From positions 21,387-85,386 of the forward strand of contig CAJWTS010000007.1 in the NCBI GenBank assembly GCA_913047795.1: 64,000 nt of DNA, given 5' to 3'. The first letter of the stretch is position 1, and every line of letters starts with the position of its first letter. The notes under the pieces were generated by a model. The model ran no database searches and was not told where the DNA came from. It worked only from the letters and a program-made list of their open reading frames with translations. Position numbers and translations under genes: made by a program. Shown in pieces: positions 24,808-33,031 of the stretch. The stretch comes from an uncultured Verrucomicrobiota bacterium (GTDB lineage: Bacteria > Verrucomicrobiota > Kiritimatiellia > CAJWTS01).

Positions 24808-27705
24808 ATGGCGCTGGCGCACAATCGCCAAAAATCGGGCAAACGCCGCATCAAGCTGATTGCCGCCGTGGTCAGCAGCCTCGTACTCGCGACCGGCTAC
24901 GCGTCCGATCGCCTGATGTTCCGGAACCCCGAGAAACAGATCGGTCACTACGAACGTAAGATCAGCCGGATTCTGCAGGAGAACAGAGTTCTCGCGTACT
25001 GGGACTTCGATGATCGGACCGTCCGTGAACGGGTCCGGCACGCAGCACATGATCACGCGGGTGCGGAACGGACCCGCGGGCGCTACGGCATGGCACGGCA
25101 CTTCACCCGTTCCGAAGGCGGACGCATGCTAACCGGTGTCAGCCGCTCCACCGCGGACGAGAATTATTCGATTTCCGGCTGGCTAAAACTCTCGCCCTCG
25201 ATATCGAACCAGGCCATCTTTCAAGACCTTGTCGTCACCGACGGCAATCTGGTCTACTGGGTGCCGCAACAGAACAAGGGGCTTTCCTGGCCGATCGCGG
25301 CAACAAACGCCTTCTTCCACTTCGCCGTAACGTTAAATAGTGATACGGGCAACGCCCGATTGTACATCGACGGAGACGAGGTGGCGCAGCTCGCAATCCA
25401 GGCGGAAATTCGCCACCGCGTACAGAAGATCGAATTTGGTCAGTCCCAGTGGAAGCCGCCACCGGACTTCGTGCTCGACGACCTCGCTATATGGGACAAC
25501 CCGTTATCCGCTGAGGCCGTAAGAGAACTCTCCCGCTCGGGTCAATCGGTGGGACGTCGATTCGCGGGAACCGAACTTCTGCAATTGCGTTTCTCACGTG
25601 CGATGGCGGCGCTGCTGCATAAGATCTCCGCGACATTCGATCTCTTCAACCCGTTTCTGCACGAAAGCCGTCTCTACCGGGCCGACCTCCAGACGATCGA
25701 CCTGCACATGTCGAAGAGCGACATCAAGGCCCTCAATCGATACCACCATCAACGACTGGACAACGCGCAGACCACTCGCGACACATCGGCGCGAAAATCG
25801 ATTCGGATCAGGATCGGAGACAGGACCTACCCTGCACGTATCGAGGCACTCGGCTCAGCCTACGACGCCGAAAGTCCACCGACCCGGCGCACCCTGATCG
25901 TCGATACGCTCGTTAACGACACGACGGGATTACGTGAGCGCATACTTCTCGAGCCGTTTGAGCATCGTGCGACGATAACGGCGCTAACGGCCGGCGCCCT
26001 CGCAAGCCGTTGCGGTCAGGACGACGTGGGTCCGGATCTTTGTGTGCTGAGCGCAAACGGCGATATTCTTGGCGCATACATGGTCATCCGCAATACAATC
26101 GATCGGCCGTTCGCCTGGCCACATACGACGGATCATTGGCTCAACCTGATCCGCGAGTTGCCGGTCTCCACCGAAGACGTCCTCGCAACATTCGATGCCG
26201 TCAACGACCACTACCTGCGTCTACTACAATGCGACCCCCGATCCCCGCTCAGCAGCCGGGCCATTCGATACGCCGTGCAGTCTAAGGAACGGCGTCGGCT
26301 GGTCGAATCCCTTCAAACGAAAGGGGATGGGACCACCCCGTCACAGCTTGCGCAAACGCTCCGTTACATTGACGAACGAAAACTCCTGGGAAACAACCCT
26401 TGTGCCGAGCTGATCTTTGATGACCTCGATTTTTCATTGCGCGAGTGCAACGGCGTGACCCTCCGTTACGAGCATCTCGCGCCTGCGCCGCAGCGCGCAG
26501 ACACGGCCCGGAGCCTCCGACCGCTCGATCCGAAACGGATGACCGTGCGCGTCACGGCATCGGCCAACGGGAAAAGCATGTCGACCAATCGCCACTTCAT
26601 GGCGACATCGATTTCGAACCAAGTACCGACCTTGCGCGTGCGCACCTCGGGCAAATTCTCAAGCACGCAGCGTAACGCCTGCCTGGTCGAGGTGCGCAAC
26701 GGACAAGAGCGCACGGCAAGCGCCATTTTCCCCGGCCGAATTCGTTACCGCGGCAACTCATCCTTACAGAAGGCGCGCAAGAAGTACTTCTCCATCAAGA
26801 TCGACGCACCACACAATCTTTTCGGCATGAAGAATGCCCGATACCTCCTCTTGACATCGTGGTATCGCGACAAGGCACTCATGCGCGACCGTCTGTCCTA
26901 CGATCTGTTTCGTAGCTTCGGTGGGCCGGATACGCCGTGGGCGAGTCCACAGGCACAGTACGTGGAGCTGGTCATCAACGGACGGTATCATGGCGTCTAC
27001 GGCGTCACGGAACGAGTGGACGGCGACATGCTGGGCTACGACCCCAATAACGTTCAACTTGATCACCCGGCCGTGCTGTACAAGGCCATGGACCGCAAGG
27101 CGTCTTTTCGCGAACTACACGTGGAGGCCATGGTCCAGCGTGAGCCGCATTGGCGTTTCGGCGAACACTGGCAGCCCTACTCCGATTTTGTCGGCTTTGT
27201 GTCATCCACCGACGCTGACACCTTCGCAGCTCGCATTCCGAAATTACTGAATATCGAAAATTGCATCGACTTCCAGATCCTCGTGAATTTCACCTGTAAT
27301 ACAGAAGGCGTCCGCTTCAACTACTACCTCGCCCGTCGCAGCGAACCCGGATCGCGCTTCTTCTTTATCCCCTGGGACTATGACATGGGCTACTACCAGA
27401 ACCGCTGGCTGCGAAACTACTTGTTTGATCGCCTGATTGCCGACCTGCCGGATTATCGCCGGCAGCTGTTGACGCGCTGGACGGAACTCCGCAAAGACCT
27501 CCTTTCGGAAGATGAATTGATGGCACGGATCGATGCCCTCGAATCTGAATTGTCCGGCGGCAGCGTCCAGCGCAACTTCAACCGCTGGCCGCCCAGTCGG
27601 GGGCAGACGCACGAGCAGGCCGTTGCCGATCTGCGTAAGTGGATAAAAACCCGCCTACGCTATCTCGACCGCAAGTTCGCGGAGATCACCGCAGAAAAAA
27701 AGTGA
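24808..27705 (+). CDS. membrane-anchored LamG-CotH kinase-like protein
   Basis: About 965 residues; ATG 24808, with an adjacent GTG at 24805. An N-terminal anchor (KLIAAVVSSLVLATGYA) is followed by a LamG/concanavalin-like domain at about 60-240 (VLAYWDFDD, YSISGWLKLS, ARLYIDGDEV, LDDLAIWDNPLS), a middle region, and a CotH kinase-like domain from about 600 to the end. Key CotH parts are RYRGNSSL, KKYFSIKID, LTSWYRDKALMRDRL, GVYGVTERVD and FIPWDYDMGYY, the last bearing the metal-binding aspartates. CotH proteins are atypical secreted protein kinases. Its place after VTC and DUF4956 makes a three-gene surface module. Confidence 0.88.
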   Translation: MALAHNRQKSGKRRIKLIAAVVSSLVLATGYASDRLMFRNPEKQIGHYERKISRILQENRVLAYWDFDDRTVRERVRHAAHDHAGAERTRGRYGMARHFTRSEGGRMLTGVSRSTADENYSISGWLKLSPSISNQAIFQDLVVTDGNLVYWVPQQNKGLSWPIAATNAFFHFAVTLNSDTGNARLYIDGDEVAQLAIQAEIRHRVQKIEFGQSQWKPPPDFVLDDLAIWDNPLSAEAVRELSRSGQSVGRRFAGTELLQLRFSRAMAALLHKISATFDLFNPFLHESRLYRADLQTIDLHMSKSDIKALNRYHHQRLDNAQTTRDTSARKSIRIRIGDRTYPARIEALGSAYDAESPPTRRTLIVDTLVNDTTGLRERILLEPFEHRATITALTAGALASRCGQDDVGPDLCVLSANGDILGAYMVIRNTIDRPFAWPHTTDHWLNLIRELPVSTEDVLATFDAVNDHYLRLLQCDPRSPLSSRAIRYAVQSKERRRLVESLQTKGDGTTPSQLAQTLRYIDERKLLGNNPCAELIFDDLDFSLRECNGVTLRYEHLAPAPQRADTARSLRPLDPKRMTVRVTASANGKSMSTNRHFMATSISNQVPTLRVRTSGKFSSTQRNACLVEVRNGQERTASAIFPGRIRYRGNSSLQKARKKYFSIKIDAPHNLFGMKNARYLLLTSWYRDKALMRDRLSYDLFRSFGGPDTPWASPQAQYVELVINGRYHGVYGVTERVDGDMLGYDPNNVQLDHPAVLYKAMDRKASFRELHVEAMVQREPHWRFGEHWQPYSDFVGFVSSTDADTFAARIPKLLNIENCIDFQILVNFTCNTEGVRFNYYLARRSEPGSRFFFIPWDYDMGYYQNRWLRNYLFDRLIADLPDYRRQLLTRWTELRKDLLSEDELMARIDALESELSGGSVQRNFNRWPPSRGQTHEQAVADLRKWIKTRLRYLDRKFAEITAEKK

Positions 27706-27708
27706 TTT

Positions 27709-28914
27709 TCAGGGCGCGCCGGTTGGCTCCTCCACGGGAACGGATATCAATCCGTAATCCACCAGACGCGTGCGTACATACTCGGCGACGATCTGATTGC
27801 CGAGCGGGGAAAAATGCCCGTGGTTCAGGTCATGGACAGTATATTTTTCGCGGAGAGGCTCAAGGGCATGCATCAGATCAATGACCCTGTAATGCTTGCC
27901 TATAAGCCAATCGACCAGAACCTGGTAGCCACATGATTTACCCTCCCACGCCCGCTGCATGTCCTTGCGATCGGGAAATACCACGATCACAGGATCGGCA
28001 CCCGAGGCGGCAACCGCGGCCACAAACTGATCGAAGAGGCGCAGCGTGATACGGTATGCCTCTGATTCCGTGTTATACACGCAACCGGCCGACGTCGGCA
28101 GCCCGCCGACCGCCGCGACGCGAAGCATCTTCAACAAGCGTACGGTGGCCAGAAAATCCGCTGGACCCTCACGGTAGGTGCGCGAAAACCAGAAATCCTG
28201 CTCTCCCAGTCGAGGCAGAACCACCTGCGGGTTGTCGAGTAATGCGCGGTAAGCCTCGATGGTCGGGAGCGGGTTCTCCACAAGGGCCAATCCGTCGCCA
28301 TCCAGCCTGTAGCGTGGCTTCGCAAGCGGCATGCCCGTCTTCGGCACATAGAAGGGGCGGAACCGGTTAACGACACGATTGATGTTTTCGCTCATGAATC
28401 CGATCAAGACGATCTGCGGGTCGTATGCAACGCCTTCCAACTGGTAGCGCAAATAGGCCTGGTCCAACCCGTATCCGCCAACACCGAAGTTCATGACCTC
28501 CAGACCGGAATCCGCGTGCTGCATCAACTCCGGCCATGTCTCGCGATTTCGAACCTCATCGCAATGCGTAAAGGAGTCACCGAAACAAGCGATACGGGTC
28601 AAATTTGTCGACCGTTCGAGACTATATTCATTATTACCCCGCAATCCCTTCGAATTGGCGCGATAATAACTGTATTTACCATTCGGCTTGATGCCCCACC
28701 CCAACTCGCGACTGTAAACCGTGTAGCGAGCTTCGCCGGAGACGACCCGCGCCAGCATCTTCCGATGTGACTCCGCAAAACTGAACAACTGTACGGGCTC
28801 GTACCGCACGTCTTTCCACTTCCGCAGAAGCGACAGAGCGACGAGCCCCGAAAGCTCCAGCGTCACGACCGCCATGACGATCATCCCCATACGTTTTCTC
28901 CAGGACGACGACAT
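27709..28914 (-). CDS. SGNH-hydrolase-like membrane-anchored protein
   Basis: About 401 residues with an N-terminal membrane helix (MGMIVMAVVTLELSGLVALS) and a periplasmic SGNH domain. Block I is RIACFGDSFTHCDEV with the nucleophile serine, block II/III is VMNFGVGGYGLDQAYL and the final block HDLNHGHFSPLGNQIVAEY carries the Asp/His pair. The ATG at 28914 shares one base with the upstream TGA. It may remove or add acyl groups on the exopolysaccharide made by the neighbouring genes; the substrate is inferred from context only. Confidence 0.8.
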   Translation of the reverse strand: MSSSWRKRMGMIVMAVVTLELSGLVALSLLRKWKDVRYEPVQLFSFAESHRKMLARVVSGEARYTVYSRELGWGIKPNGKYSYYRANSKGLRGNNEYSLERSTNLTRIACFGDSFTHCDEVRNRETWPELMQHADSGLEVMNFGVGGYGLDQAYLRYQLEGVAYDPQIVLIGFMSENINRVVNRFRPFYVPKTGMPLAKPRYRLDGDGLALVENPLPTIEAYRALLDNPQVVLPRLGEQDFWFSRTYREGPADFLATVRLLKMLRVAAVGGLPTSAGCVYNTESEAYRITLRLFDQFVAAVAASGADPVIVVFPDRKDMQRAWEGKSCGYQVLVDWLIGKHYRVIDLMHALEPLREKYTVHDLNHGHFSPLGNQIVAEYVRTRLVDYGLISVPVEEPTGAP

Positions 28915-29939
28915 CACGGCGGTGACGCCTCCGGGTCACGCGCACGAGTAAAAAACAGCCATGCGCCCGGAAGTTGTCCTACCAATACTACAAGATGACT
29001 GAGTAACGATACAGATACCGCGGCCGCGGGCGTGACACCCACCGTGCCGAAAAAGGTCATGAAGAAACCCTCTTTGACCCCCAGTCCCATTGCGGGCATC
29101 ACCGGCAACAACGTGACGAAGATAATGATGGGTACGAAACTAAGCTCGAATATCCACGCCGGGTCGGCACCTACCGCGCGGAACAGAAAGTGAATCTGCG
29201 CCACACGAACAAACTGAACGATCAGGTTCAGTCCCAGCACGGACAAGAGCAGGCCCTTTTTGCAGCCCAACGCCACAAACGAACGGTGTACCTGCTCGAA
29301 CTTCGAATAGACCAGATCGAGCGACCGAACCACGCGCCCGGATTCAGCAGCTCCGACGCCGAGAAACATCTTTCGCTTCCATCGATAGATTCCGGCACAA
29401 GCCCGCGACGACCACTGCGCCATAGCGAAGCCAATGCCGACTATGAGCAGGATACTCAGTATGACCACGGAGCCAATCAGGCGACCGTCGGCAACAACCC
29501 GCCAGGCGATGGCCGATGCCGGTAGAGAAAGCAACGCGAGGGCCAGAACACTGAGGACGCGATCCGCCAGGATCGATCCAGCCACCGCGGTGGAATCATC
29601 GGATGTTCCCCTCAGCTGGAAGAAGCGAACGATATCTACGCCCGCACCTGACGGCAGCGCGGATCCGATGAATCCACTTACAAACATGACACGGATCAGC
29701 CGCGGCAGCGGGACCGGCGTTCCCGCGTGGGCAAGCAGCCGTCCCCACTTAACCGCCGTCAGAACGCGATTCAAAAGAAAGAGCGCCAGGGCCGCGATCA
29801 CGCCGGCTAGCGAAGCCTGCTTCAAGGTTCGCGCGAGGTCCCCGAATTCAATTCTCGTCAGAACGAAAGCGATAACGCCCACGCCGATCGCGAACTTGAG
29901 CACGGTGACCCAGGTTCGTTTGTGCGGTGCGTCCGTCAT
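28914..29939 (-). CDS. YbhN/AglD-type (LPG synthase TM-like) membrane protein
   Basis: About 341 residues, with around eight membrane helices and no soluble domain. The signatures are NRVLTAVKWGRLLAHAG, FVSGFIGSALPSGAGVD (the conserved G-x-x-P-x-G-x-G turn) and LPVMPAMGLGVKEGFF near the C-terminus, as in UPF0104 proteins. Family members are flippases or synthases for lipid-linked sugars and phospholipids. The ATG at 29939 overlaps the preceding glycosyltransferase stop in ATGA, so they are coupled. The role here is probably moving a lipid-linked precursor, which is inference. Confidence 0.85.
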   Translation of the reverse strand: MTDAPHKRTWVTVLKFAIGVGVIAFVLTRIEFGDLARTLKQASLAGVIAALALFLLNRVLTAVKWGRLLAHAGTPVPLPRLIRVMFVSGFIGSALPSGAGVDIVRFFQLRGTSDDSTAVAGSILADRVLSVLALALLSLPASAIAWRVVADGRLIGSVVILSILLIVGIGFAMAQWSSRACAGIYRWKRKMFLGVGAAESGRVVRSLDLVYSKFEQVHRSFVALGCKKGLLLSVLGLNLIVQFVRVAQIHFLFRAVGADPAWIFELSFVPIIIFVTLLPVMPAMGLGVKEGFFMTFFGTVGVTPAAAVSVSLLSHLVVLVGQLPGAWLFFTRARDPEASPP

Positions 29940-31066
29940 TGCGCCATGATCCGTTGATAGAGTTCCTCGAGCTTCCGTATGCAATTGCGCCCATCAAAGT
30001 CAGGCGCGCGCGCACGCGCCGCGGCCCGAAGGTCGTTCGCTGGGCCATCGACCGCAAGGACGCGACGCAGGCAATCGGCCAGGGCCGCACGATCTCCCAC
30101 GGGATAGATCAACGCATCGCGACCGTCGGTCAACACTTCGCCCTGACCGTCCGTCGGTGCCGCGACAATGCAATTGCCTACGCCCATGGCCTCGTAAAGC
30201 GTATTCGGCGTTCCTTCCAGGTGACTGGGGAATACCTGTACGTCGAAACATTGAATTACATTGAGAACATCCAAACGAAACCCGATAAATCGAACAACTT
30301 CTTCGAGACCATGCGCCCGAACCCATGCCTCCAGGTCTGGCAGGAAGTCGCCGTCGCCGACCACCCAGACACGTGCGTTCGGATGGTCGTCCCTGATTCT
30401 CAATAACGCGTCGAACAGATCCCGGTGTCCCTTGTGGCCCACTAATCGCCCCACGACACCGATAACCTTCTCGCCGGTTGCAGCGCCGTTCACGGCGCGA
30501 AACGCGCGAATCCACGCCAGGTCGGCGGGACGGATCTTGTCGAGGAGAATACCGTTGTAGACCGTCTGCACAGCTCCGGACGGGATGTGCCGCTTATGAA
30601 TCATGTATTGTCGCGTCGATTCGGAGACGGCAAGCGCGTAGCGTGTCCGCGGGCCCAGGAAGCGTTCCACGGGGCGCATGACTATCGGCACCGTGACATA
30701 ATTGGCACGCCCATGCACGATCACCGGCTTCTTGACGATGAATTCGGCGAGACGCGCCCACATGCAAGCCCCGAAACCGTGCGCGTGGATAATGTCGACA
30801 TTCTCGTCGCGCACGAGCTTGACCAGCCGCAACAGGTTGCGGGGATCCATTTTCCCGTACCCCAGATATAGCGGATCCACGCCACATTGTTTCATCTGTT
30901 CAGCGGCCTTGTCGTAACCCTTGCGACTACACAACAACATGCGGAACCGGGTCTTATCGAACATCGGCAGCCACCACTGAAACGCCCGTGCGACCCCGTG
31001 CAGTGACGCCTCCTTGCCTCCGAAGTGTTCGCAAAGCTGGAGAACTGTAACTGGGTTTTGACTCAT
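29936..31066 (-). CDS. glycosyltransferase, family 4
   Basis: A 376-residue GT-B enzyme. The N-terminal domain has LCEHFGGKEASLHGVARAF and IIHAHGFGACMWARLAEF. The donor domain has IGVVGRLVGHKGHRDLFDAL, VWVVGDGDFLPDLEAWV, FIGFRLDVLNVIQCFDV and FPSHLEGTPNTLYEAMGVG with the E-x7-E motif. This is a WaaG/WecA-pathway-like retaining transferase of unknown donor. It is followed by the coupled YbhN-type and SGNH genes, giving a minus-strand operon. A GC stem-loop lies in the gap upstream. Confidence 0.9.
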   Translation of the reverse strand: MSQNPVTVLQLCEHFGGKEASLHGVARAFQWWLPMFDKTRFRMLLCSRKGYDKAAEQMKQCGVDPLYLGYGKMDPRNLLRLVKLVRDENVDIIHAHGFGACMWARLAEFIVKKPVIVHGRANYVTVPIVMRPVERFLGPRTRYALAVSESTRQYMIHKRHIPSGAVQTVYNGILLDKIRPADLAWIRAFRAVNGAATGEKVIGVVGRLVGHKGHRDLFDALLRIRDDHPNARVWVVGDGDFLPDLEAWVRAHGLEEVVRFIGFRLDVLNVIQCFDVQVFPSHLEGTPNTLYEAMGVGNCIVAAPTDGQGEVLTDGRDALIYPVGDRAALADCLRRVLAVDGPANDLRAAARARAPDFDGRNCIRKLEELYQRIMAQ

Positions 31067-31172
31067 CGTGGATTCTCGCAGCTATTCATACCGTTCAAAC
31101 TCAACAGCTGCCACCTTGATATTGAATCCGGCCAATTCCAAACCGAACCAGACTGGATAACCGTGTTCAAGT

Positions 31173-31199
31173 CGGCAGCGGCTCCCGGCTCCGCTGCCG
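31173..31199. terminator. GC stem-loop downstream of the acyltransferase gene
   Basis: CGGCAGCGG (31173-31181) and CCGCTGCCG (31191-31199) form a perfect nine-base-pair stem with a nine-base loop, three bases after the minus-strand acyltransferase stop. There is no T-run on either side, so termination would be imperfect or Rho-assisted. Confidence 0.45.
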
Positions 31200-31201
31200 G
31201 G

Positions 31202-31966
31202 TCATTCGGACGTCTCGGGATCGGGCGCCCCGGGCCGGCGATTCTTCACAACCTTCGCCGGGACTCCGACGGCCACTGCGTACTCCGGAATGTCGCAGTT
31301 GACGACCGCTCCGGCGCCGATAATACACCCACGCCCGATCGACCGACCATCGAGCACCTTGACGCCCGCGCCGAACCAGGTGTCCTCGCCGACTTCGATA
31401 CCGTACGAGACCCGGTCGCGATCGGTCGTGGCGGCATCCGGATCACTACTGTCGTATCCACCGCCAATGAAGTAACAGTACGCCGCCACGAGCGCACGGT
31501 CGCCGAGAACCACTCGGCTCCCCGAGAAGATCTCGCTGTTAAACCCCATGTTGACCTTGTCGCCGAGGACGATATCTCCGTTCTTGCAACTGAGGATCGT
31601 ATTGCGGCCGATAAACACGCCGCTCCCGATCCGAATCCCGTCATTATCAGATCCCTTTGCATCGAGCATGCAATTGTCGTCAACGACCACGTCGGACCCG
31701 ATCCTGATCTTGTGCGGATGGCGAAGGACAACGTTGCGGCCAAAGTTGACATTCGCGCCACAGGCACCCAGGAGAAGGGGATACAATCGCGACCGCAGCC
31801 ACAGCCCCAATGCGCCCGGCGCACCAATGCAAATCATCGTGATCAGCTCAAACTTGACCAACGGCCAGAGGCCTCGACGCCCCACGATGAGATCTGCATA
31901 ACAATCGGCCTTCGACCGGCTTGCGTCCGCCATTTCCTTCTGAATTATAACGCTTTCCTGCTTCAT
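31202..31966 (-). CDS. hexapeptide-repeat acyltransferase
   Basis: A 254-residue protein with an N-terminal membrane-associated segment (ELITMICIGAPGALGLWLRS) followed by a left-handed beta-helix: VNFGRNVVLRHPHKIRIGS, VVVDDNCMLDA, IRIGSGVFIGRNTILSC, IVLGDKVNMGFNSEIF, and the coil end GAGVKVLDGRSIGRGCIIGAGAVV. The C-terminal VAVGVPAKVVKNRRP closes a typical sugar O-acetyltransferase. The catalytic histidine usually found in the helix could not be confirmed. It likely acylates a sugar in the surface polysaccharide. It is divergent from the amidohydrolase-like gene. Confidence 0.85.
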   Translation of the reverse strand: MKQESVIIQKEMADASRSKADCYADLIVGRRGLWPLVKFELITMICIGAPGALGLWLRSRLYPLLLGACGANVNFGRNVVLRHPHKIRIGSDVVVDDNCMLDAKGSDNDGIRIGSGVFIGRNTILSCKNGDIVLGDKVNMGFNSEIFSGSRVVLGDRALVAAYCYFIGGGYDSSDPDAATTDRDRVSYGIEVGEDTWFGAGVKVLDGRSIGRGCIIGAGAVVNCDIPEYAVAVGVPAKVVKNRRPGAPDPETSE

Positions 31967-32038
31967 GAGCCCGGGCCAAGCTAACCTATGCTCCCGCTCT
32001 TTTCAAGCGACCACCTCCACGAAAGCACCCGACGTTAC

Positions 32039-32068
32039 TTGCCGCGCCTGCATCGTGCGTGCTATACG
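32039..32068 (+). promoter_or_regulatory. possible sigma-70-like promoter
   Basis: TTGCCG (32039-32044) and TATACG (32063-32068) are separated by 18 bases and lie 43 bases upstream of the gene at 32111, in a divergent intergenic region. The match is moderate. Confidence 0.3.
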
Positions 32069-32110
32069 TTTCCTTTCTGATCCGAGAGCCCCTGGAGATC
32101 CTCAAACGGT

Positions 32111-32920
32111 ATGGTTGTACTCGACTCGCATGTTCATATTCACCCCGCCTACGACCTGACGACATTCCTTTGCGCGGCGTCTCGCAACATGGCCACGATG
32201 GCGGCGCGTGCCGGCGGCACCACGACTCAGGTACTCTGCCTAACCGAGTCGCAGGGAACCGACATGTTCCAGGAACTCCATCGTGGTGCGGAGCGAGAAC
32301 CATTGCGGGCGGGGACGCCATGGACTTTTCGCGCGGTCGATGAACTCACGCTTGCGGCCACCGACCCAGGAGGGGCCGAACTCATACTGATCGCCGGGCG
32401 TCAGGTCGTGAGCCGTGACAACCTCGAGGTGCTCGCGGTGGGAACACGCGAATCTTTCACCGATCGAACCGCAACGACACGGGACACGATAGCCGCGGTC
32501 TCGAAAAGCGGCGCCATCGCAATCCTGCCCTGGGGTGCTGGAAAATGGCTATCTCGACGCGGACAAGTGGTCAATGAAGCAATTCTGTCCGACCCGTCCG
32601 AGCATCTTTTCCTGGGCGACTCCGGCGGCCGGCCTATCGGGTCTCGTCCGCCGGGCCAATTCGCGCTCGCGGCCTCGCGCGGCGTTCGCGTTCTTCGCGG
32701 GAGCGATCCGCTTCCATTCCGGCGGGAACAGACCCGTGCCGGACGTTTCGGGGACCTCGTGCAAGTCGACCTCGACCAGGACTACTCAACACCGGTTCTA
32801 CTACAGGCCTTACGCGACCCTGATATCCGCATCGATCCCTGCGGGCGTGCTGACGGACTTTCTCGATATCTGGTAAACCAATGTGCCATGCAGTTGCGCA
32901 AGCGGCTCGGTGGCGGATAG
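32111..32920 (+). CDS. amidohydrolase-like protein, function unknown
   Basis: A 269-residue cytoplasmic protein. It begins with VVLDSHVHIHPAYD, which has the first-strand H-x-H motif of metal-dependent amidohydrolase/PHP barrels, and later shows ILPWGAGKW, HLFLGDSGGRPI and VLRGSDPLPF, the last resembling the strand-eight aspartate site. The middle histidines of the canonical site are not apparent, so activity is uncertain and the family was not recognised. Conserved neighbours are glycan genes, so a role in polysaccharide regulation or breakdown is possible but speculative. Confidence 0.65.
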   Translation: MVVLDSHVHIHPAYDLTTFLCAASRNMATMAARAGGTTTQVLCLTESQGTDMFQELHRGAEREPLRAGTPWTFRAVDELTLAATDPGGAELILIAGRQVVSRDNLEVLAVGTRESFTDRTATTRDTIAAVSKSGAIAILPWGAGKWLSRRGQVVNEAILSDPSEHLFLGDSGGRPIGSRPPGQFALAASRGVRVLRGSDPLPFRREQTRAGRFGDLVQVDLDQDYSTPVLLQALRDPDIRIDPCGRADGLSRYLVNQCAMQLRKRLGGG

Positions 32921-32960
32921 GACCATCGACAAGCGGTTTTCACCACTTCCGGCAGAGTTC

Positions 32961-32990
32961 TTGACAGGCAGACAAGGCATTCCCTAATCT
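32961..32990 (+). promoter_or_regulatory. possible sigma-70-like promoter
   Basis: A perfect TTGACA (32961-32966) is followed after 18 bases by TAATCT (32985-32990), about 40 bases before the gene at 33032. The -10 box is weak, the -35 box strong. Confidence 0.4.
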
Positions 32991-33031
32991 GCAAGCTTGT
33001 TCCTGCTTTAACCAATTTAGGCTTTAATCAA

